The notes under the pieces: model-generated | Seen by the model: only the letters and a program-made list of their open reading frames with translations | Databases searched by the model: none | Told to the model about the DNA's origin: nothing | Program-made: the position numbers and the translations under genes | Part shown: piece after piece, positions 33,007 through 44,671 of the stretch | How the letters are laid out: every line of letters starts with the position of its first letter | Position numbering within the stretch: the stretch's first letter is position 1 | NCBI GenBank assembly: GCA_964059195.1 | Contig: CAXKWD010000008.1 | Location: 42,213,502-42,277,501, forward strand | DNA from: Ectobius pallidus | Taxonomy: Eukaryota > Arthropoda > Insecta > Blattodea > Ectobiidae | Reading direction: 5' to 3' | DNA: 64,000 nucleotides

Positions 33007-33326
33007 ATCCTGTTATCTGAATAAACAATGATGATTTTGGGAGGCTATTGACCGTGGTGAAATAAGGTTAAAGTTTAATTTTATTTTTATAAAATTAATT
33101 ACTTTTCAATATGAAAAATGCTAATTTTCAGTTAAGTTAAACATTTTCTATACACCATCCAACAAAAGAATGAAGTAGTTGTAAATAATCAAAATGTATC
33201 ACTCCATCAGCCATGTGTAATTAACACGAAAAATGCTGATGAAATAGTAAACACTTTTTTAGTAACGTTAAATAAATGAATAAATATATACACAAATGGC
33301 ATATTTATTGCGCTATAAAATGAACC

Positions 33327-33563
33327 GCTCGGGGGAACAAAATGGTAAGTGCCAAATGGGGTGTGTTGAAAAAGAGAACAAATAAATTTCTCATTAACCT
33401 AGAAATCTGAATAATTTTATTTTCAGCTCAATTTGGTACTCAATATGTTTGAACATATAGAGATCAATACCTATCACCTACCATTTTGTTACACCAAACA
33501 AGCTGGAAAGTCAAAAATTACTTGTTTCATGGCAGTGGCAGTTACCATTTTGTTCCCCCGAGC
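33327..33563. mobile_element. 237-bp MITE
   Basis: The left end gctcgggggaacaaaatggt and the right end (accattttgttcccccgagc) are perfect inverted repeats of about 21 bp. The interior is AT-rich and non-coding. The flanking duplication is unclear. It lies between ORF1 and ORF2 pieces of the CR1/Jockey-like LINE. Confidence 0.8.
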
Positions 33564-34300
33564 AGCTCAAATATGAAAAGCAAAGTATACTCACATTAAT
33601 AAGTAGTCATCGCTTCCTATTAACCTTTCCCTGCTGGATTCTATAACCCTGTGCTTAACCCCGATAGGAAAGTCTGCTACTTTGATTTTGGGTATTGTAC
33701 TCAATGCTTGTAATGTTCTGTGACCCATGTTATCCCATGTTTTATCTAAATAATATATTTTCCTTCCCTTTTACCTAAATTCTCTTACCTGATAAACATA
33801 ATATCTGCACCACATAATATCTCAGTCCACTTTAATGCTACTGTTGCTTTCGGTTAACAAATTAAAAACTGATTTTGTCATTAGTTTGCAGGAGGATGAT
33901 CGATTTTAATTTAGATCAGGATTCCTTTTTATTGTTACCATTACTTTTTTTAATGTACGGAGTTTGTTATGAAGAGAACACAATTTTGTGAATTGCTGAT
34001 TTCACAAACACGTCACATTGTACATCCAATACTCTCCTAGTGTTGACATCTCTTTAAGAATTCCATGTGTACTAATTTATGACACTCCAGTGAACTCTGA
34101 TATCAATTTCACTAATTGCATGTTGAGCAAAATTTTCACAAAACGTATGAAATACCTCTCTTACTTTTCACAATACAAAATGTTGAACCAAGTCCTGCTA
34201 AGAATCTTCTTTGTGCTTAAAACAAGTCTTCCAATGTAAAAATATTGAGCCTGTATTATTTGATATTCTATTTCCACAAGAAAATGACATGTAATTGATT

Positions 34301-34545
34301 CTAATCTAAGTATTGTAGGAAGTTTACACAGTGAAGTTAATAATTAGAACACATGAGTGGAGGTATTATACACTATACTTCACTAGATTTTACCACTGAC
34401 CTGGACATGTTTCGGGATTCTGTCTCTATCCCATTGTCAACAAAAACCTGGGACAATGGGATAAAGACAGAATCCCGAAACATGTCCAGGTCAGTGGTAA
34501 AATCTAGTGAAGAATAGTGTATAATACCTCCACTCATGTGTTCTA
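34301..34545. mobile_element. Miniature Penelope-like hairpin element
   Basis: The 12-bp repeats atgtaattgatt (34289-34300 and 34546-34557) bound 245 bp. A one-sided tail (ctaatctaagtattgtagga then agtttacacagtgaag) precedes inverted arms of about 95 bp (34335-34430 and 34452-34545; for example ggaggtattatacactatac). Each arm contains gggat...atcccgaaacatgtcc, that is a stem, GAAAC and a GTC triplet. The tail block is shared with the element at 29773. Confidence 0.8.
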
Positions 34546-34799
34546 ATGTAATTGATTGTTATGCAATTCAGTCACCATGTTACGCAGTTGCTTAACATTT
34601 TCTGAATTTAGCAGAAAATTATTTTAGTACATGGAGAATGCTACTGGAGAAGACGGAAATTGTGAAATGTTCAATAACCAATCACAGCAAATGGGAAGTA
34701 AGAAAAAGAGATCTTGTAATCACATGTTTTTGTTTATATCTACTTCATTCTTTAGTAGGATGATGTATAGTTTTGAGCATTCATTTGATTCTGTACTCT

Positions 34800-35040
34800 T
34801 TTGTGTTAATTGCAATAATGAGTATGATGTATGATGTAAATAGTTCTGTCATTGCCTACCTCAATATTCGTAGCCTTAGAAGTAAAGTAAGTGACATTGA
34901 ATTATTATTTCACGTGATGGAAGATGTTGATTTTCTTGTCCATACAAAAATATGGTTAAAAGATACTGAAACTAGATTTTTTCATTTACATAATTACAAT
35001 CTTTAATTGATCTGTAGAAAAAACAAAGAAGGTTGTGGAA
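34800..35040 (+). pseudogene. LINE ORF2 endonuclease N-terminus
   Basis: The frame reads SVIAYLNIRSLRSKVSDIEL, LFHVMEDVDFLVHTKIWLKD and TETRFFHLHNYNL, then after a stop ICRKNKEGCGIAL. The N-IRSL block, (D)FLV-TE-WL and GCGIAL are the first blocks of an APE-type endonuclease in CR1/Jockey-like LINEs; the catalytic Glu of TETWL is Lys here (TKIWL). It breaks off at the microsatellite at 35041. With 31642-33006 it suggests one heavily interrupted plus-strand LINE. Confidence 0.7.
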
Positions 35041-35082
35041 TAGCTCTCTCTCTCTCTCTCTGTCTGTCTGTCTGTCTCTCTC

Positions 35083-35178
<96 letters not shown>

Positions 35179-35279
35179 TGTGCGTGCGTGTGTGTGTGTG
35201 TGGGGGGGGTGTGCGGGTGTGTGTGGGTGGGTGTGTGTGTGTGTGTGTGTGTGGGGGGGGGGGGTGTGTGGGTGTGTTT
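35041..35279. repeat. Compound (CT)n-(TG)n microsatellite
   Basis: About 120 bp of ct repeat with early ctgt variants pass into (tg)n with gggg and gtgggtgggt interruptions, ending gtgtgggtgtg before a T-run. The last part has the same gtgggtgggtgtg variants as the tract at 37890-38005 on the far side of the minus-strand LINE. Confidence 0.95.
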
Positions 35280-35448
35280 TTTTTTCTATTTTATTTAATT
35301 CCTTTATGTCCCATTACATTCGTAATACTACATGCAATTTCTAAACATATTTACATTCAATATTATATGAAATCTAGAGTTATAACATCTGAATGATTTA
35401 ACAAATTAAGGCATTACTGTGGTTTCATGCGTATATGTACATTTATAC

Positions 35449-36357
35449 TTATAGTTTGTCAAATGGTATGGAGTTCGTGAATTTTAAGAAGTTCTTAAGG
35501 TATTTGTTTATAAGCTCATGTTTCTCTATCGGCCAGTTTTCATTTTTTAACACTGCTGCTATTAATAAGTCTCTTTCCATTTTCAAAACTTCGCACTGAA
35601 ATAACAAATGTTCCACAGTTTGTTCACCTTTATTGCACACACATTCAGAATCGTCTGAAATTTTAAACCTTTTAAGATATGTTCTGAGTTTTCCGTGCCC
35701 AGTAACTATCGCAGTAAAATTTGGTGATACATTTATTTTCACTTTTAGCCGGTCTTGTATATTTGGGAAGAATTTCTTGGTGATTGCACCGTTGTTAGTT
35801 TGGTCCCAGTCTATTTGCCACTTCATCAAGCTCTCCTTTATCAATTCTCGTGCTATAGCGCTTTTTGGGATCTTCCTGTAGCTTACACTATCTGTGCTAG
35901 CCGCTCCATTCTTAGCAAGTTGGTCTACTAATTCATTTCCCTGAATTCCGACGTGCACCTTAACCCAATAAAAGACTATATCGTAATTAGCTTCTCTTGT
36001 CATTATCGAGACCATCTTCCTAATTTCGTCGATTAGATGTGCGTGGTTCTTTCTGTTTTTTTAAAGCATCCAAAGTTACTCGGCTGTCTGTATGAATTAA
36101 AACTTTGCTTTTATTGGTTCTTTGTGTTTTTATTTTCTTTAGGGCCATTAATATTGCAAATTGCTCGGCCTGATTGTTGGAGCACTTATCATTTAGTTTA
36201 TAACTGAGCTCTTCTATAAGGCTTCCTTCTGTGTATATGGAATTCCTGATCCTACACCGTGTTCATTCTTGCTACCGTCTGTGTATACTTGTAGTGACTG
36301 CATCAGATCCTCGCTTACATCACCTTCACTCACTTTAACAGTTTCTGCTGGGTGAGG
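35449..36357 (-). pseudogene. R1-like LINE RNase H and C-terminal knuckle
   Basis: After the nonsense codon the minus strand reads VYTDGSKNEHGVGSG (first RNase H Asp), a damaged middle with NQAEQFAILMALKKI (Glu) and VLIHTDSRVTLDAL (second Asp), then an open frame of 188 codons: YDIVFYWVKVHVGIQGNELV, DQLAKNGAAS, GHGKLRTYLKRF, CVCNKGEQTVEHLLFQC and FTNSIPFDKL stop. RNase H after the RT is a feature of R1 and related clades. The frameshift near 36050 separates two open parts. Confidence 0.85.
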
Positions 36358-37890
36358 TCAGTGCTTGACTTCCATGTCATGATCAAACATGTGTTGGTTT
36401 TCTTTGCTTCTTATAGTATGGAAAAGTTTGACTGATTCTTCTATTTTTATGATTATAGGTGTTAGTCCACTAATCACACAAAGGGCTTCATTCGACACTG
36501 TTCTGTAAGATTTTGCGATTTTTATGTTAATTAATCTCTGCACTCTGATAAGTTTTAGCTGATTGCATCTTTTGTCCAGTGCTCTTATCCAAACTGGTGC
36601 TCCATATAGTATGAGAGGTAGTATTCCTCCTATATATATTGTTTTTAGAGCCTCGTGCTTTAGTCCCCAGTTAAGCTTGGCCGACTTTGATAGCGTGAAT
36701 ATCAATGTTGAGCATTTTTCAACTATATGTTCGATATGGTTTTTGAAGGTAAGTTTACTGTCGAATATTATTCCCAGATATTTTATCATGGTAGCTTGTG
36801 CTAGTACTTTATTGTTTAGATAAATATTTATATTTTTGTCCTCCCTTCGTTTTCTTCTTGAAATGATCATACTTTGAGATTTTTGTTCGTTAAAACTCAT
36901 TTTGTAGTTTTTAGCCCATTCAGAAATTTTGTTTAAATCTACGTTGGCGAAATTTTCAGCTTCTCTGATAGATTCACCTTTAATTATTAACAGCAAGTCG
37001 TCTGCAAATGCTATTACGTTTGTGTGAGTGGTGAAGTCTAGCTTTAGCAGTGAGTCGTAAAGAATATTCCAGTATCCGGGCCCGCAGCAGGAACCTTGAG
37101 GACAGCCTTTCGTAATCACTCTATGGTATGAGGCATTATTTATGTTAATGTTCGCCGATCTCTCTCTAAAATAGTCCTGTGTTAGCTTGTATAGGTTTCT
37201 TGGGCATTTGAGATCTGAAAGATTCTTTAAAATTCCTGGCCACCATGCAGCATTGAAGGCCCCTTTTACATCTAGGCTGACCATAATTATTATGTTTCCT
37301 TTTTCTAGTTCTGGTTCAATGAATTTTCTCACTTCCAGCGCCGCCTCGGTTGTAGTCCTCTGCGGTGTGAATCCGTATTGGTTGCTATGAAGGAGTTCCT
37401 TTGTGTTCATGTAATGCATAATTCTATTTATCAGAAGTTTTTCCAGTACTTTACCCTCAAGGTTTAATAAGCTGATTGGTCTATATTTAGATGGGTCAGA
37501 GCTGCCTTCTTTTCCTGGTTTAACTATCGGTATGATTTTTGCTGTTTTCCAAACTCTCGGGAAGTTGCTGAACGTTAGTAGGAGTATTTCTCTGGTTATG
37601 CCGTTCTCACCTGGAGCCTTTTTGTTGTTGAAACTTTCAATTGTGTATTTTACTTCTTCCTTGCTGAACTCTATGTCATTGTACGTGAGGCAGGGATCCT
37701 GGGTTGCCTGTCTGATGGATTTATGGTGATCTGTGTCTTCCTCTTCTCGATCTTCTGGTATTAGGTGCTCCAATATGAGATTCATTGTTTCATGCAAGTT
37801 TCTTGTTTTGGTTCCTTCTGGTTTCTGCAACGTTGTCAAGATATTTGAGCTTCTTATTTTCCCTGTGGCAAGTTTATAAATTTCATTCCA
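36358..37890 (-). pseudogene. R1-like LINE reverse transcriptase
   Basis: A single open frame of about 510 LINE codons runs from 37890 to 36358: WNEIYKLATGKIRSSN, FNNKKAPGENGITREIL, KYRPISLLNLEGKVLEKLL, NQYGFTPQRTTTEAALE, IIMVSLDVKGAFNAAWWP (motif A), KGCPQGSCCGPGYWNIL (motif B), VIAFADDLLLIIKG (catalytic FADD intact), MSFNEQKSQSM and IKYLGIIFDSKLTFKNHI. The CPQGS and FADDLL forms are those of the R1 clade. The frame ends at a TGA where Trp is expected (HWPHPAE), so one nonsense change separates it from the RNase H part. The N-terminal His-Thr stretch comes from the adjacent (CA)n tract. Confidence 0.9.
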
Positions 37891-38005
37891 GGGTGGGTGG
37901 GTGTGTGTGGGTGTGGGTGTGAGTGTGCGAGTGTGCATGTGTGTGTGTATGTGAGTGCGTGTGTGTATGTGAGTGCGTGTGTGTGTGTGCGTGCGCATGC
38001 GTGCG
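37890..38005. repeat. (GT)n microsatellite at the 5' end of the R1-like LINE
   Basis: Gggtgggtgggtgtgtgtgg then gtgtgggtgtgagtg and gtgtgtgtatgtgagtgcgt units. It continues the sequence class of 35160-35279 across the LINE. Confidence 0.95.
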
Positions 38006-38361
38006 TGACTCATCTATAGGCCCAACTTCATTTATTTGTTGCCTTATTGTTCAATAATAAATGTTCATAAGGATAAACATTTGCTAGCAATTGCTGAGAA
38101 TTCTCACACTATCCCGATATGCACTGTTTTCAGTACGTGGAACGCTCAGGTCTATCACTATATGATGGACACTACATGAATTGAAGATTGTTTCAAAGTA
38201 TCGAGTGATTTAAAGTGATGTTTAAAATGGGATAAAAACATAAGTTATTACAGCCACTAACATTCCATCGTAGTTTCTCTTATATTTGCCATACTACCGT
38301 ATTATATCAATTACTTACAAGTTTACAGATTCAACAAAGTTATCAGTTAGTCATAATTTTT
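38006..38361. other. Intronic stretch, nothing recognised
   Basis: AT-rich sequence without open frames or repeats I could place. It does not continue the endonuclease frame that stops at 35040. Confidence 0.4.
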
Positions 38362-39179
38362 AGGTAGATTTCGAAGAAAAATCTACCTATTGCAATGGAT
38401 ACCATGTCATGATTTTCGAAAAATTCTTTCATATCTTTACGTTTCATGCTCCCCTAAGTACGAAACCACCGCCTGTTCAAAAAAAAAAAATCTGTGATAT
38501 TTATATATATATCTATATATCTTTACACGATAGCGGCCGTAATTTTGAAGATATTTGAACCAAATTTTATTATGTTATTTCTAGGCCCAATAGTTCGGAC
38601 AAGTTCGTTAATGGGCAAAATTGGCCCAAGGGGGTGGTCGGGGGAGGGGGTTGAAATTTTAAAACATTTATATCTCGGCCCCTATGAAGTATAGAGGGAA
38701 ACTTTGTTTGAATAAATTAGAGTACTCCCTATGGAGTTCACAGTGACACCAACGATTCGGGGTTCGAGTGTGGGTGGAGGTGGGGGTGGGGGATGAAAAT
38801 TCGAAACTTTTGAAACCACGTCTTGTGGGGTATCGTTGAAAAGCTCTTGATGAGTACTCTACAAATCAATAAATAGTTTCTTGATAGCTCTCATATGACG
38901 CGAGATTTTAATGTTTGAAAATAATAACACTTAAAAGAATTATTATAATATCATAATTTTGTCTTGTTTAGCGGCTTTGCTAATTTTATTCATTGCTAAT
39001 CTTGCGCACGGCCTCCCAGAATATTATATCCTATTCTTGTTGTCAAAACAAATGATTGTAGGCTCTTCCTCTTTACCGAATTCAGTTCTTATTACTGCAG
39101 GTTTGCCATTCCAAGGCGAAAGAAGAAGAGTGCTATGCAGCGACAATAAATTAAACCAAAAGCACTTCGAAATCTACCT
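38362..39179. mobile_element. 818-bp element with inverted ends, non-coding
   Basis: The left end aggtagatttcgaag is repeated inverted at the right end (cttcgaaatctacct). At the left the same heptamer recurs inverted after 16 bases (aaatctacct), so this end can fold by itself. The interior holds G-rich text (gggggtggtcgggggagggg, gggtggaggtgggggtgggg) and no domain. The flanking duplication is unclear and the superfamily unknown. Confidence 0.55.
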
Positions 39180-41256
39180 CCGCCTGTAGGCCTGCCTAAA
39201 GGGATTTTTTAGATATGTTATTGCCACTGTTATTCCACATCAATACTGATGCAAATGCTTTAAAAAGTTCACAGTTGATACCATAAAAATCAGTAAGCAA
39301 AAAGTTTTTTATTTAATAAACACAATACCCAGCATGATTTTGTGACAAAGCATTTAATAGGTGATTTTAACTAAATAAGGTCTCCTGATTTCAGAAATGT
39401 CACAGTTTTTTTTGTATCGCATCTAGTTTTCATGTTGGCTGTCTGAAAATGTGTCATGGTGGAAGCAACTTTTAGGCCCGTGTAGACCTTCTTGAAGGCT
39501 TATAAAAATCTGATTGCAGGAGCTATAATGGATTTTGAGAGATCTATGTTTGGTTCTATTGGCTTTTTGTTGTATCTCCTTTGGTTATCCCTTAGATTGA
39601 GTTAGATATTTTATTTTAAGTGAAATTTGTATATTTTCCTCTCATTACATAATATTTGACACATATAGGACAGGTAGAATTATAAAATATGGCAGGAATA
39701 TTGGCACACAACAGCCAGAAGCATGCAAAATTTGTTTCTAGCTGCCCCATAAGTAGAGAAAAACTTGCTGGATAGCCATGACATCACATCTATGACAGTC
39801 TAATCTTCCATGCATTAACATTGATGTTTATTCACTTCTAGGTGAGCTAGAAACTTGAAATTTAGCAAAATTAACTTATAGATTTTAGCCTAAAACAAAT
39901 CTGAAAATTCCAGAAAGTTCAATCTTCAATTTTCCCCCCTGCAAAATAATCTTTGATTTTTATTTTTTTTCACTGCGTATTTGTATGGCTCCATATGTTT
40001 TGACAAAAATAAAGGAATAGCCCTATTGTTGATGTGAGAAATTTGTTGTAAATTCGTTTTGTTTATATTCTAGTTATCCCACATATTTCTTCACACATGC
40101 TTATCAAACTTTTTCAAGAAACCATGGTCTAAAACTCAATAGTTTCTTGCAATATGGCCCATTAATGGCATCTGGCACTTTGTTATATCAGTTTACTTGA
40201 TTTTATATGGCTCGCGCTCATAAAGGTATAGTGGAATACATATGTCTTGAACTGTTTTAAAATATTTTATTTTTCTCTGTAAATATTACCAAACTTATCC
40301 TAATTTTTCAGTACTTTTTATCCTATAGGCTAGTCTGTGCAATAACTTATGTCTCTCATTTTGATGTACCTATTGCAAAAAAAAAAAAACTTGACATTTT
40401 ATATAGGAACGGTCAACGGATTCATGTTCAGCGACTCAAAATAAGATAAGATCGCCTATTTCACCACTTGCTGGGAGAGGGGGGAGAATTCAAGTACGTA
40501 TATTTATGGATTAAAAAAATAATAAATAAAATAACTTTCTGCACCCAGAAGTTGATTGCATCATTAGGACTCTAGACTATCAGAATCTGTTCTTTTGAAT
40601 CTATTTTGAACTTAGGTATCTTTCACATTTTTTTTAACTTGAAAAAATAAATTTCAGTTACTATTCTATAATGCAATGCCATATTTCAATTTTAATTCTC
40701 AACTTGGCTGTAAACATGGAGTTGGTTAGAGTATTGAAAAGTTTTCATTTTAGTTCTGTGTTTCCTTTGTCATCATCCATTGTTCTGCAGTTCTAGCGGT
40801 ATTTTGTTCTTTGTTTCAACCTATATATATTTGATATGCCTCAGTGATTTCTCAGTTAAACCGGTTAAATTTCTTGGCAAATGGTCAATCAAAGACTTAC
40901 ATTTTTACTACTTAAATAAGTGTTGATAATTGTATAATTTCAATTATATTAATTATTAATTATTTCAGATAAAACAGTTTTAGGAAAAGCTGATTAAATA
41001 TGCAGTAGTCCAATACAGTATTTAATATGCAAAAACAATAAATTCAATCATTTGTCATGATTTTCATCATTACTTTCACATTCCTTATGTTTATGTTTGT
41101 GTCTGTTCATCAGTTTCCTGCAGTATTTCCTTGGCTTAGTGTACTTTAGAAATTCAGCCAGACTACATTGTAAATCTTCTAAATTCCAATTATTGTAAAG
41201 CCCTACTGGCTTACTCTGTAGGCCTACTCTGGATTACTCTCTGTAATCCAGTGCTA
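39180..41256. other. Intronic stretch, nothing recognised
   Basis: AT-rich, with A-runs at 40377-40390 and T-runs near 39960. No open frame with recognisable content and no clear repeat boundaries were seen. Confidence 0.4.
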
Positions 41257-42523
41257 GGGTAAGGTGGTACATTTTCGAACATGGTACAATTCTGAACGGA
41301 CTAAGATTTTTATCCATTTTGGGGTTTCAAATGTTAGCCAACCTCTTTTTAAAAATATAGCGTCCATACTGATTGTTTTGTTGATCTGTATCCGCGAGAA
41401 TGATGTTCCGAGTTGTCTCATTCGGCCATAAAAAATTATTTTCCAACCGAAGGTAAGAACGCCATGCTTGAAAAATGGCACGTTATAAAATTGCTTATAA
41501 TTCCACGTTGTGTTACTGGAATATATTTTTGAGGACCAATTTTTAACTCATACCAACAAATAGCGTAGTCTTTAATACGTAAGTCATTGGCACAACAATG
41601 GGCATTCGTGAGCGGAATTTCAACAATGTAGTAATTTACAAAAACTAGCTCGAGGTACAAATTCGAACAAATTTTAGGTACTATTTCGAACAGTACTTTA
41701 ACCCGCGATTGCTTCTGAAAGACTTGCATGGAAAAGCTGTTTTGCTGTCACAGCATTCTGCATGTTTATTATTATTAACTGTGCAAGTCAAATATAAAAG
41801 GGTCTCTCAACAGTGGTATTATTTCAACGAAGAGTTATAAACTAAGACTTCCTGTGTAATGTTATTTCATCTCAGCATTTATGCAATACACAATAGCATG
41901 CAGCTGTTAAGTATTTTTATTATTGCTCTTGATGTTATAACAGACCGTCTTAATGGTCTAGTGGTTCCTGACTACGGACCCTCAAGTCTGGGTTCGATCA
42001 CCGGTACCTCCTCGGATTTTTCTGAGGTAGGGTGATCTGGAACGGGGTGCATTCAGCCTCTTGACACCAACAAAAGAGCTAATTCATAAAGAAGTAGCGG
42101 CTCCGGTTCAGTAAGCCATCAATAACTGTCGTAGGAGTCGGCATGCTGACCACATGCCCCAATCCGGCCATCTGCCTATTTAAAACGTGACACATCATTA
42201 TTACGCTCATATTACTGATAAATAATAATAACAGAAAATAATATTTGGAAGAAAGCACTTTGTTCGTTGAAAATGCCACTGTTCGAAATAGTACCCACTG
42301 GTGTTTAGAATTGTACCTACTGCGGTACATTTTCGAACGATATTCTGGAAATGAAAGATCGATTGCCATGACCAATATTGCAGCTGTATGACTTTGATAT
42401 TTTTGTGAAGGGTCAACTACATTGCCAACTTTGTGAATACAATACAGTTGAACTTGTCTTATGTTTATTGTGTTCATAAAATAAGAATATTTGTTAAGTG
42501 TTCGAAAATGTACCACCTTACCC
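41257..42523. mobile_element. TA-flanked non-autonomous DNA element carrying a SINE
   Basis: TA at 41255-41256 and 42524-42525 flank gggtaaggtggtacattttc (left) and its inverted copy (gaaaatgtaccaccttaccc, right). Subterminal blocks of the same text recur inside: gaacagtactttaa near 41690, gttcgaaatagtacccactg near 42282, ttagaattgtacc at 42305 and ggtacattttcgaac at 42325. The body has no transposase that I can read. A SINE lies at 41940-42180. The TA target suggests the Tc1/mariner group. Confidence 0.75.
41940..42180 (+). mobile_element. tRNA-derived SINE (second family)
   Basis: The head has box A-like taatggtctagtggttcc and box B ggttcgatcacc. The middle is tctgaggtagggtgatctgg and the 3' half is agtagcggctccggttcagt then gtcggcatgctgaccacatg and catctgcctatt. 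The 3' half alone occurs at 28315-28473. This is a retroposon head, not a functional tRNA gene: there is no acceptor stem pairing. Confidence 0.8.
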
Positions 42524-42612
42524 TATAGGTTTTTGCCAGATTTTTGTGGTGTATTACTAATAACATACCAGAACTAGCTAAGACATGTCTAATACATTTT
42601 TTTAACCTGCAG

Positions 42613-42709
42613 GTCACAAACTGAGACTCTAAAGAAGGAAATCCTAGATCAAGAAAGAGGCCTCAAGGGCCAGATTTCATCTCTGGAAAAGAAAGCTCAT
42701 GAGCAGTGG
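42613..42709 (+). CDS. Tango1: TANGO1/MIA3-like coiled-coil exon
   Basis: Acceptor tttaacctgcag and donor gtgagt bound 97 bp: one base completing the previous codon, then 32 codons reading SQTETLKKEILDQERGLKG and QISSLEKKAHEQW, ending on a codon boundary. The EKKAHEQW block matches the E(K/Q)KAHDNW segment that I know from the second coiled coil of animal TANGO1/MIA3 and cTAGE5, normally followed by L.AR.AER; that continuation would be in the next exon, which I did not find before 64000. These proteins sit in the ER membrane at exit sites, bind cargo on the lumenal side and COPII coat on the cytosolic side; this coiled coil is cytosolic. Confidence 0.75.
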
Positions 42710-42792
42710 GTGAGTTTAATGTTGGTAGAAGATAACTTCACTAGGGGAAGATAGTCCTGTGTGAATCCAGTCATTTTTCAATTATATTGAAA

Positions 42793-43917
42793 ACTAGCAT
42801 GTGCCCGCGGCTTCGCCCGCGATAATTATTTCAAAAAGTAAAAATTAAGAGCATAGGCTAATAGTTAAATCATTATATTTATTAACACCTAAATCACGTG
42901 GACTACATACCACGATTAGATAGCGTCGCCTGGTAAAAGCTACCTCAGATTCAAGTTCCTTGGCCCAGAATACCCCTGTACAGTGAGTTTCGTCCAAATC
43001 GAACAATGTTTGACCATATTTAGGCCTATATTGATTATCCCTCTTCCTTGTAGGTTGAAAATTTCATATGTCTTCAGGCCTTGATATTCTAAACAAATGA
43101 ATCATCCAGGACGGACTTACAAAATCAAGCGATCGCCCGTGATAATTATTTTAAGAATTAAAAATTAAGAGCATAATAGTTAAATCATTATATTTATTGA
43201 CACCAAATATGGACAACTATGGTATGGACAATGGACAATGGACAACATACCACGATTAGATTGCATTGCCTGGTAAAAGCGACCTCAGATTCGAGTTCCT
43301 TGGCCCAGAAAATCCCTGTATAGTGAGTGTCGTCCAAATCGAACGATGTTTAACCATATTTAGTTCTATGTTGATTATCCCTCTTCCGTGTAGGTTGAAA
43401 ATTTCATATGTCTACGGGCCTTGACATTCTAAACAAATGAATCGACCAGCGTGGGCTTACAACATTCTAGCGATCGCGATGCTTTTATTACCACGGTATG
43501 ACAAAAATAGCCAAAGCCAACTCCAATTGATTTGACATTGAAATGTATTACTGAAATCTGATGCTTCGACAGCGCTAAAATCACGTTTTCTGCCAGTTTT
43601 TCACTCACAACTCGCGAACGAAAGCTAAATTTAAAATCCGGCTTCGATGCGCATTCGCCCACCTTTCAGCCCACCTATGTTTAAAATTTCAGATCTCTGC
43701 GTTCAGTAGATAATTATTTCAAAAATTAAAAATTAAGAGCATAATAGTTAAATCATTATATTAACACCTAAATCATGTGGACTACATATCACGATTAGAT
43801 AGCGTCACCTGGTAAAAGCTACCTCAGATTCGAGTTCCTTGGCCCAGAAAACCCCTTTATAGTGAGTATCGTCCAAATCGAACGTTTGACCATATTTAGG
43901 CTAATATTGATTATCCC

Positions 43918-43956
<39 letters not shown>

Positions 43957-44297
43957 CCTCTTCGGTGTAGGTTGAAAATTTCATATTATGTTTGCGTGCC
44001 TTGACATTAAAAACAAATGAATCGACCAGTGTGAGCTACAACATTCAAGAGATCGCGATGCTTTTATGTCGAAGGAATGACAAAAATAGCCAAAGCCTAG
44101 TGTAATTGATTTGTATTACTGAAAACTCATGCTTCGAAATCGCAAAAAATACACGTTTTCTGCCCGTTTTTCACTCATAACTCACGAACAAAAGCGAAAA
44201 TTAAAATTCCGGCTTCGAGGTGCACATTCCGACCCTTTAGTCCACCTATGTATAAAATTTCAGATCTCTGCGTTGAGTAGATTTCGCTGGGCATCGC

Positions 44298-44334
<37 letters not shown>

Positions 44335-44354
44335 CTTCCTTTTATTAATATAGA
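42793..44354 (+). repeat. 'gcttcgcccgc' repeat, tandem units
   Basis: Begins agcatgtgcccgcggcttcg then cccgcgataattatttca. Related unit starts follow near 43133 and 43706. Each unit holds aattaaaaattaagagcata, tgtggtatac/cacgattaga-type blocks, tggcccagaa(a/t)acccctgta, aatcgaac(a/g)atgtttgacc and gtgtaggttgaaaatttcat. The last unit ends ataactc(g/a)cgaac(g/a)aaag, then ggcatcgcagacagacagac and cttccttttattaatataga, a fixed 3' end shared with 60758. An (aat)n tract lies at 43919-43956. Confidence 0.85.
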
Positions 44355-44671
44355 TGACAATGAAAATGTATCCTTTGCTGAGTGCTACGTGCGATTTCTC
44401 TGCAATGTTTTAAAAGTATTTCATTGTACCATTGTATCTTTAGAAAGAACCGCTTTGTTAGCACTTGAGATGTAGGCCTATCATGTAATGGAATCACTTA
44501 AGAAACATTTAGAAGGAAGAATAACAGATATTTTTTTTGGTTTCAAAACAATGACACTTCTTAATTATTTGCCTAAAGAAAAAGTGCAACAAGTTTAGAA
44601 TTACTTTCTAGGTTGGTTTGAAGTGGCACTGAAATATATCACCTCTAGGTTTGATTTCTCAGATCATAATA

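Larger units (their letters stand above)
35280..37890 (-). mobile_element. R1/Waldo-like LINE inside a (TG)n microsatellite
   Basis: On the minus strand the element starts, 5' truncated, at ccctggaatgaaatttataa directly after a (CA)n tract, and ends with gaattaaataaaatagaaaa and an A-run directly before another (CA)n tract. It encodes RT, RNase H and a C-terminal cysteine knuckle. The 3' UTR shares catgtagtatta and aatggcac-type blocks with the R1-like copy at 50345. R1-clade Waldo elements are known to target (AC)-type microsatellites. The position fits that habit. Confidence 0.75.

Noticed and set aside
35007..35396. Open frames of 103-129 codons over the (CT)n-(TG)n tract
   Set aside because: Low-complexity translation (Ser-Leu and Cys-Val repeats).
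37890..38013. His-Thr repeat N-terminus of the RT frame
   Set aside because: It is the translation of the adjacent (CA)n microsatellite; LINE sequence starts at WNEIYKL.
41946..42010. Possible tRNA gene
   Set aside because: Boxes A and B are present but acceptor and anticodon stems do not pair and SINE body follows; the same applies to 30423 and 47725.
42210..42516. Minus-strand open frames of 69 and 145 codons
   Set aside because: They cover the terminus of a non-autonomous DNA element and its subterminal repeats; no domain was seen.
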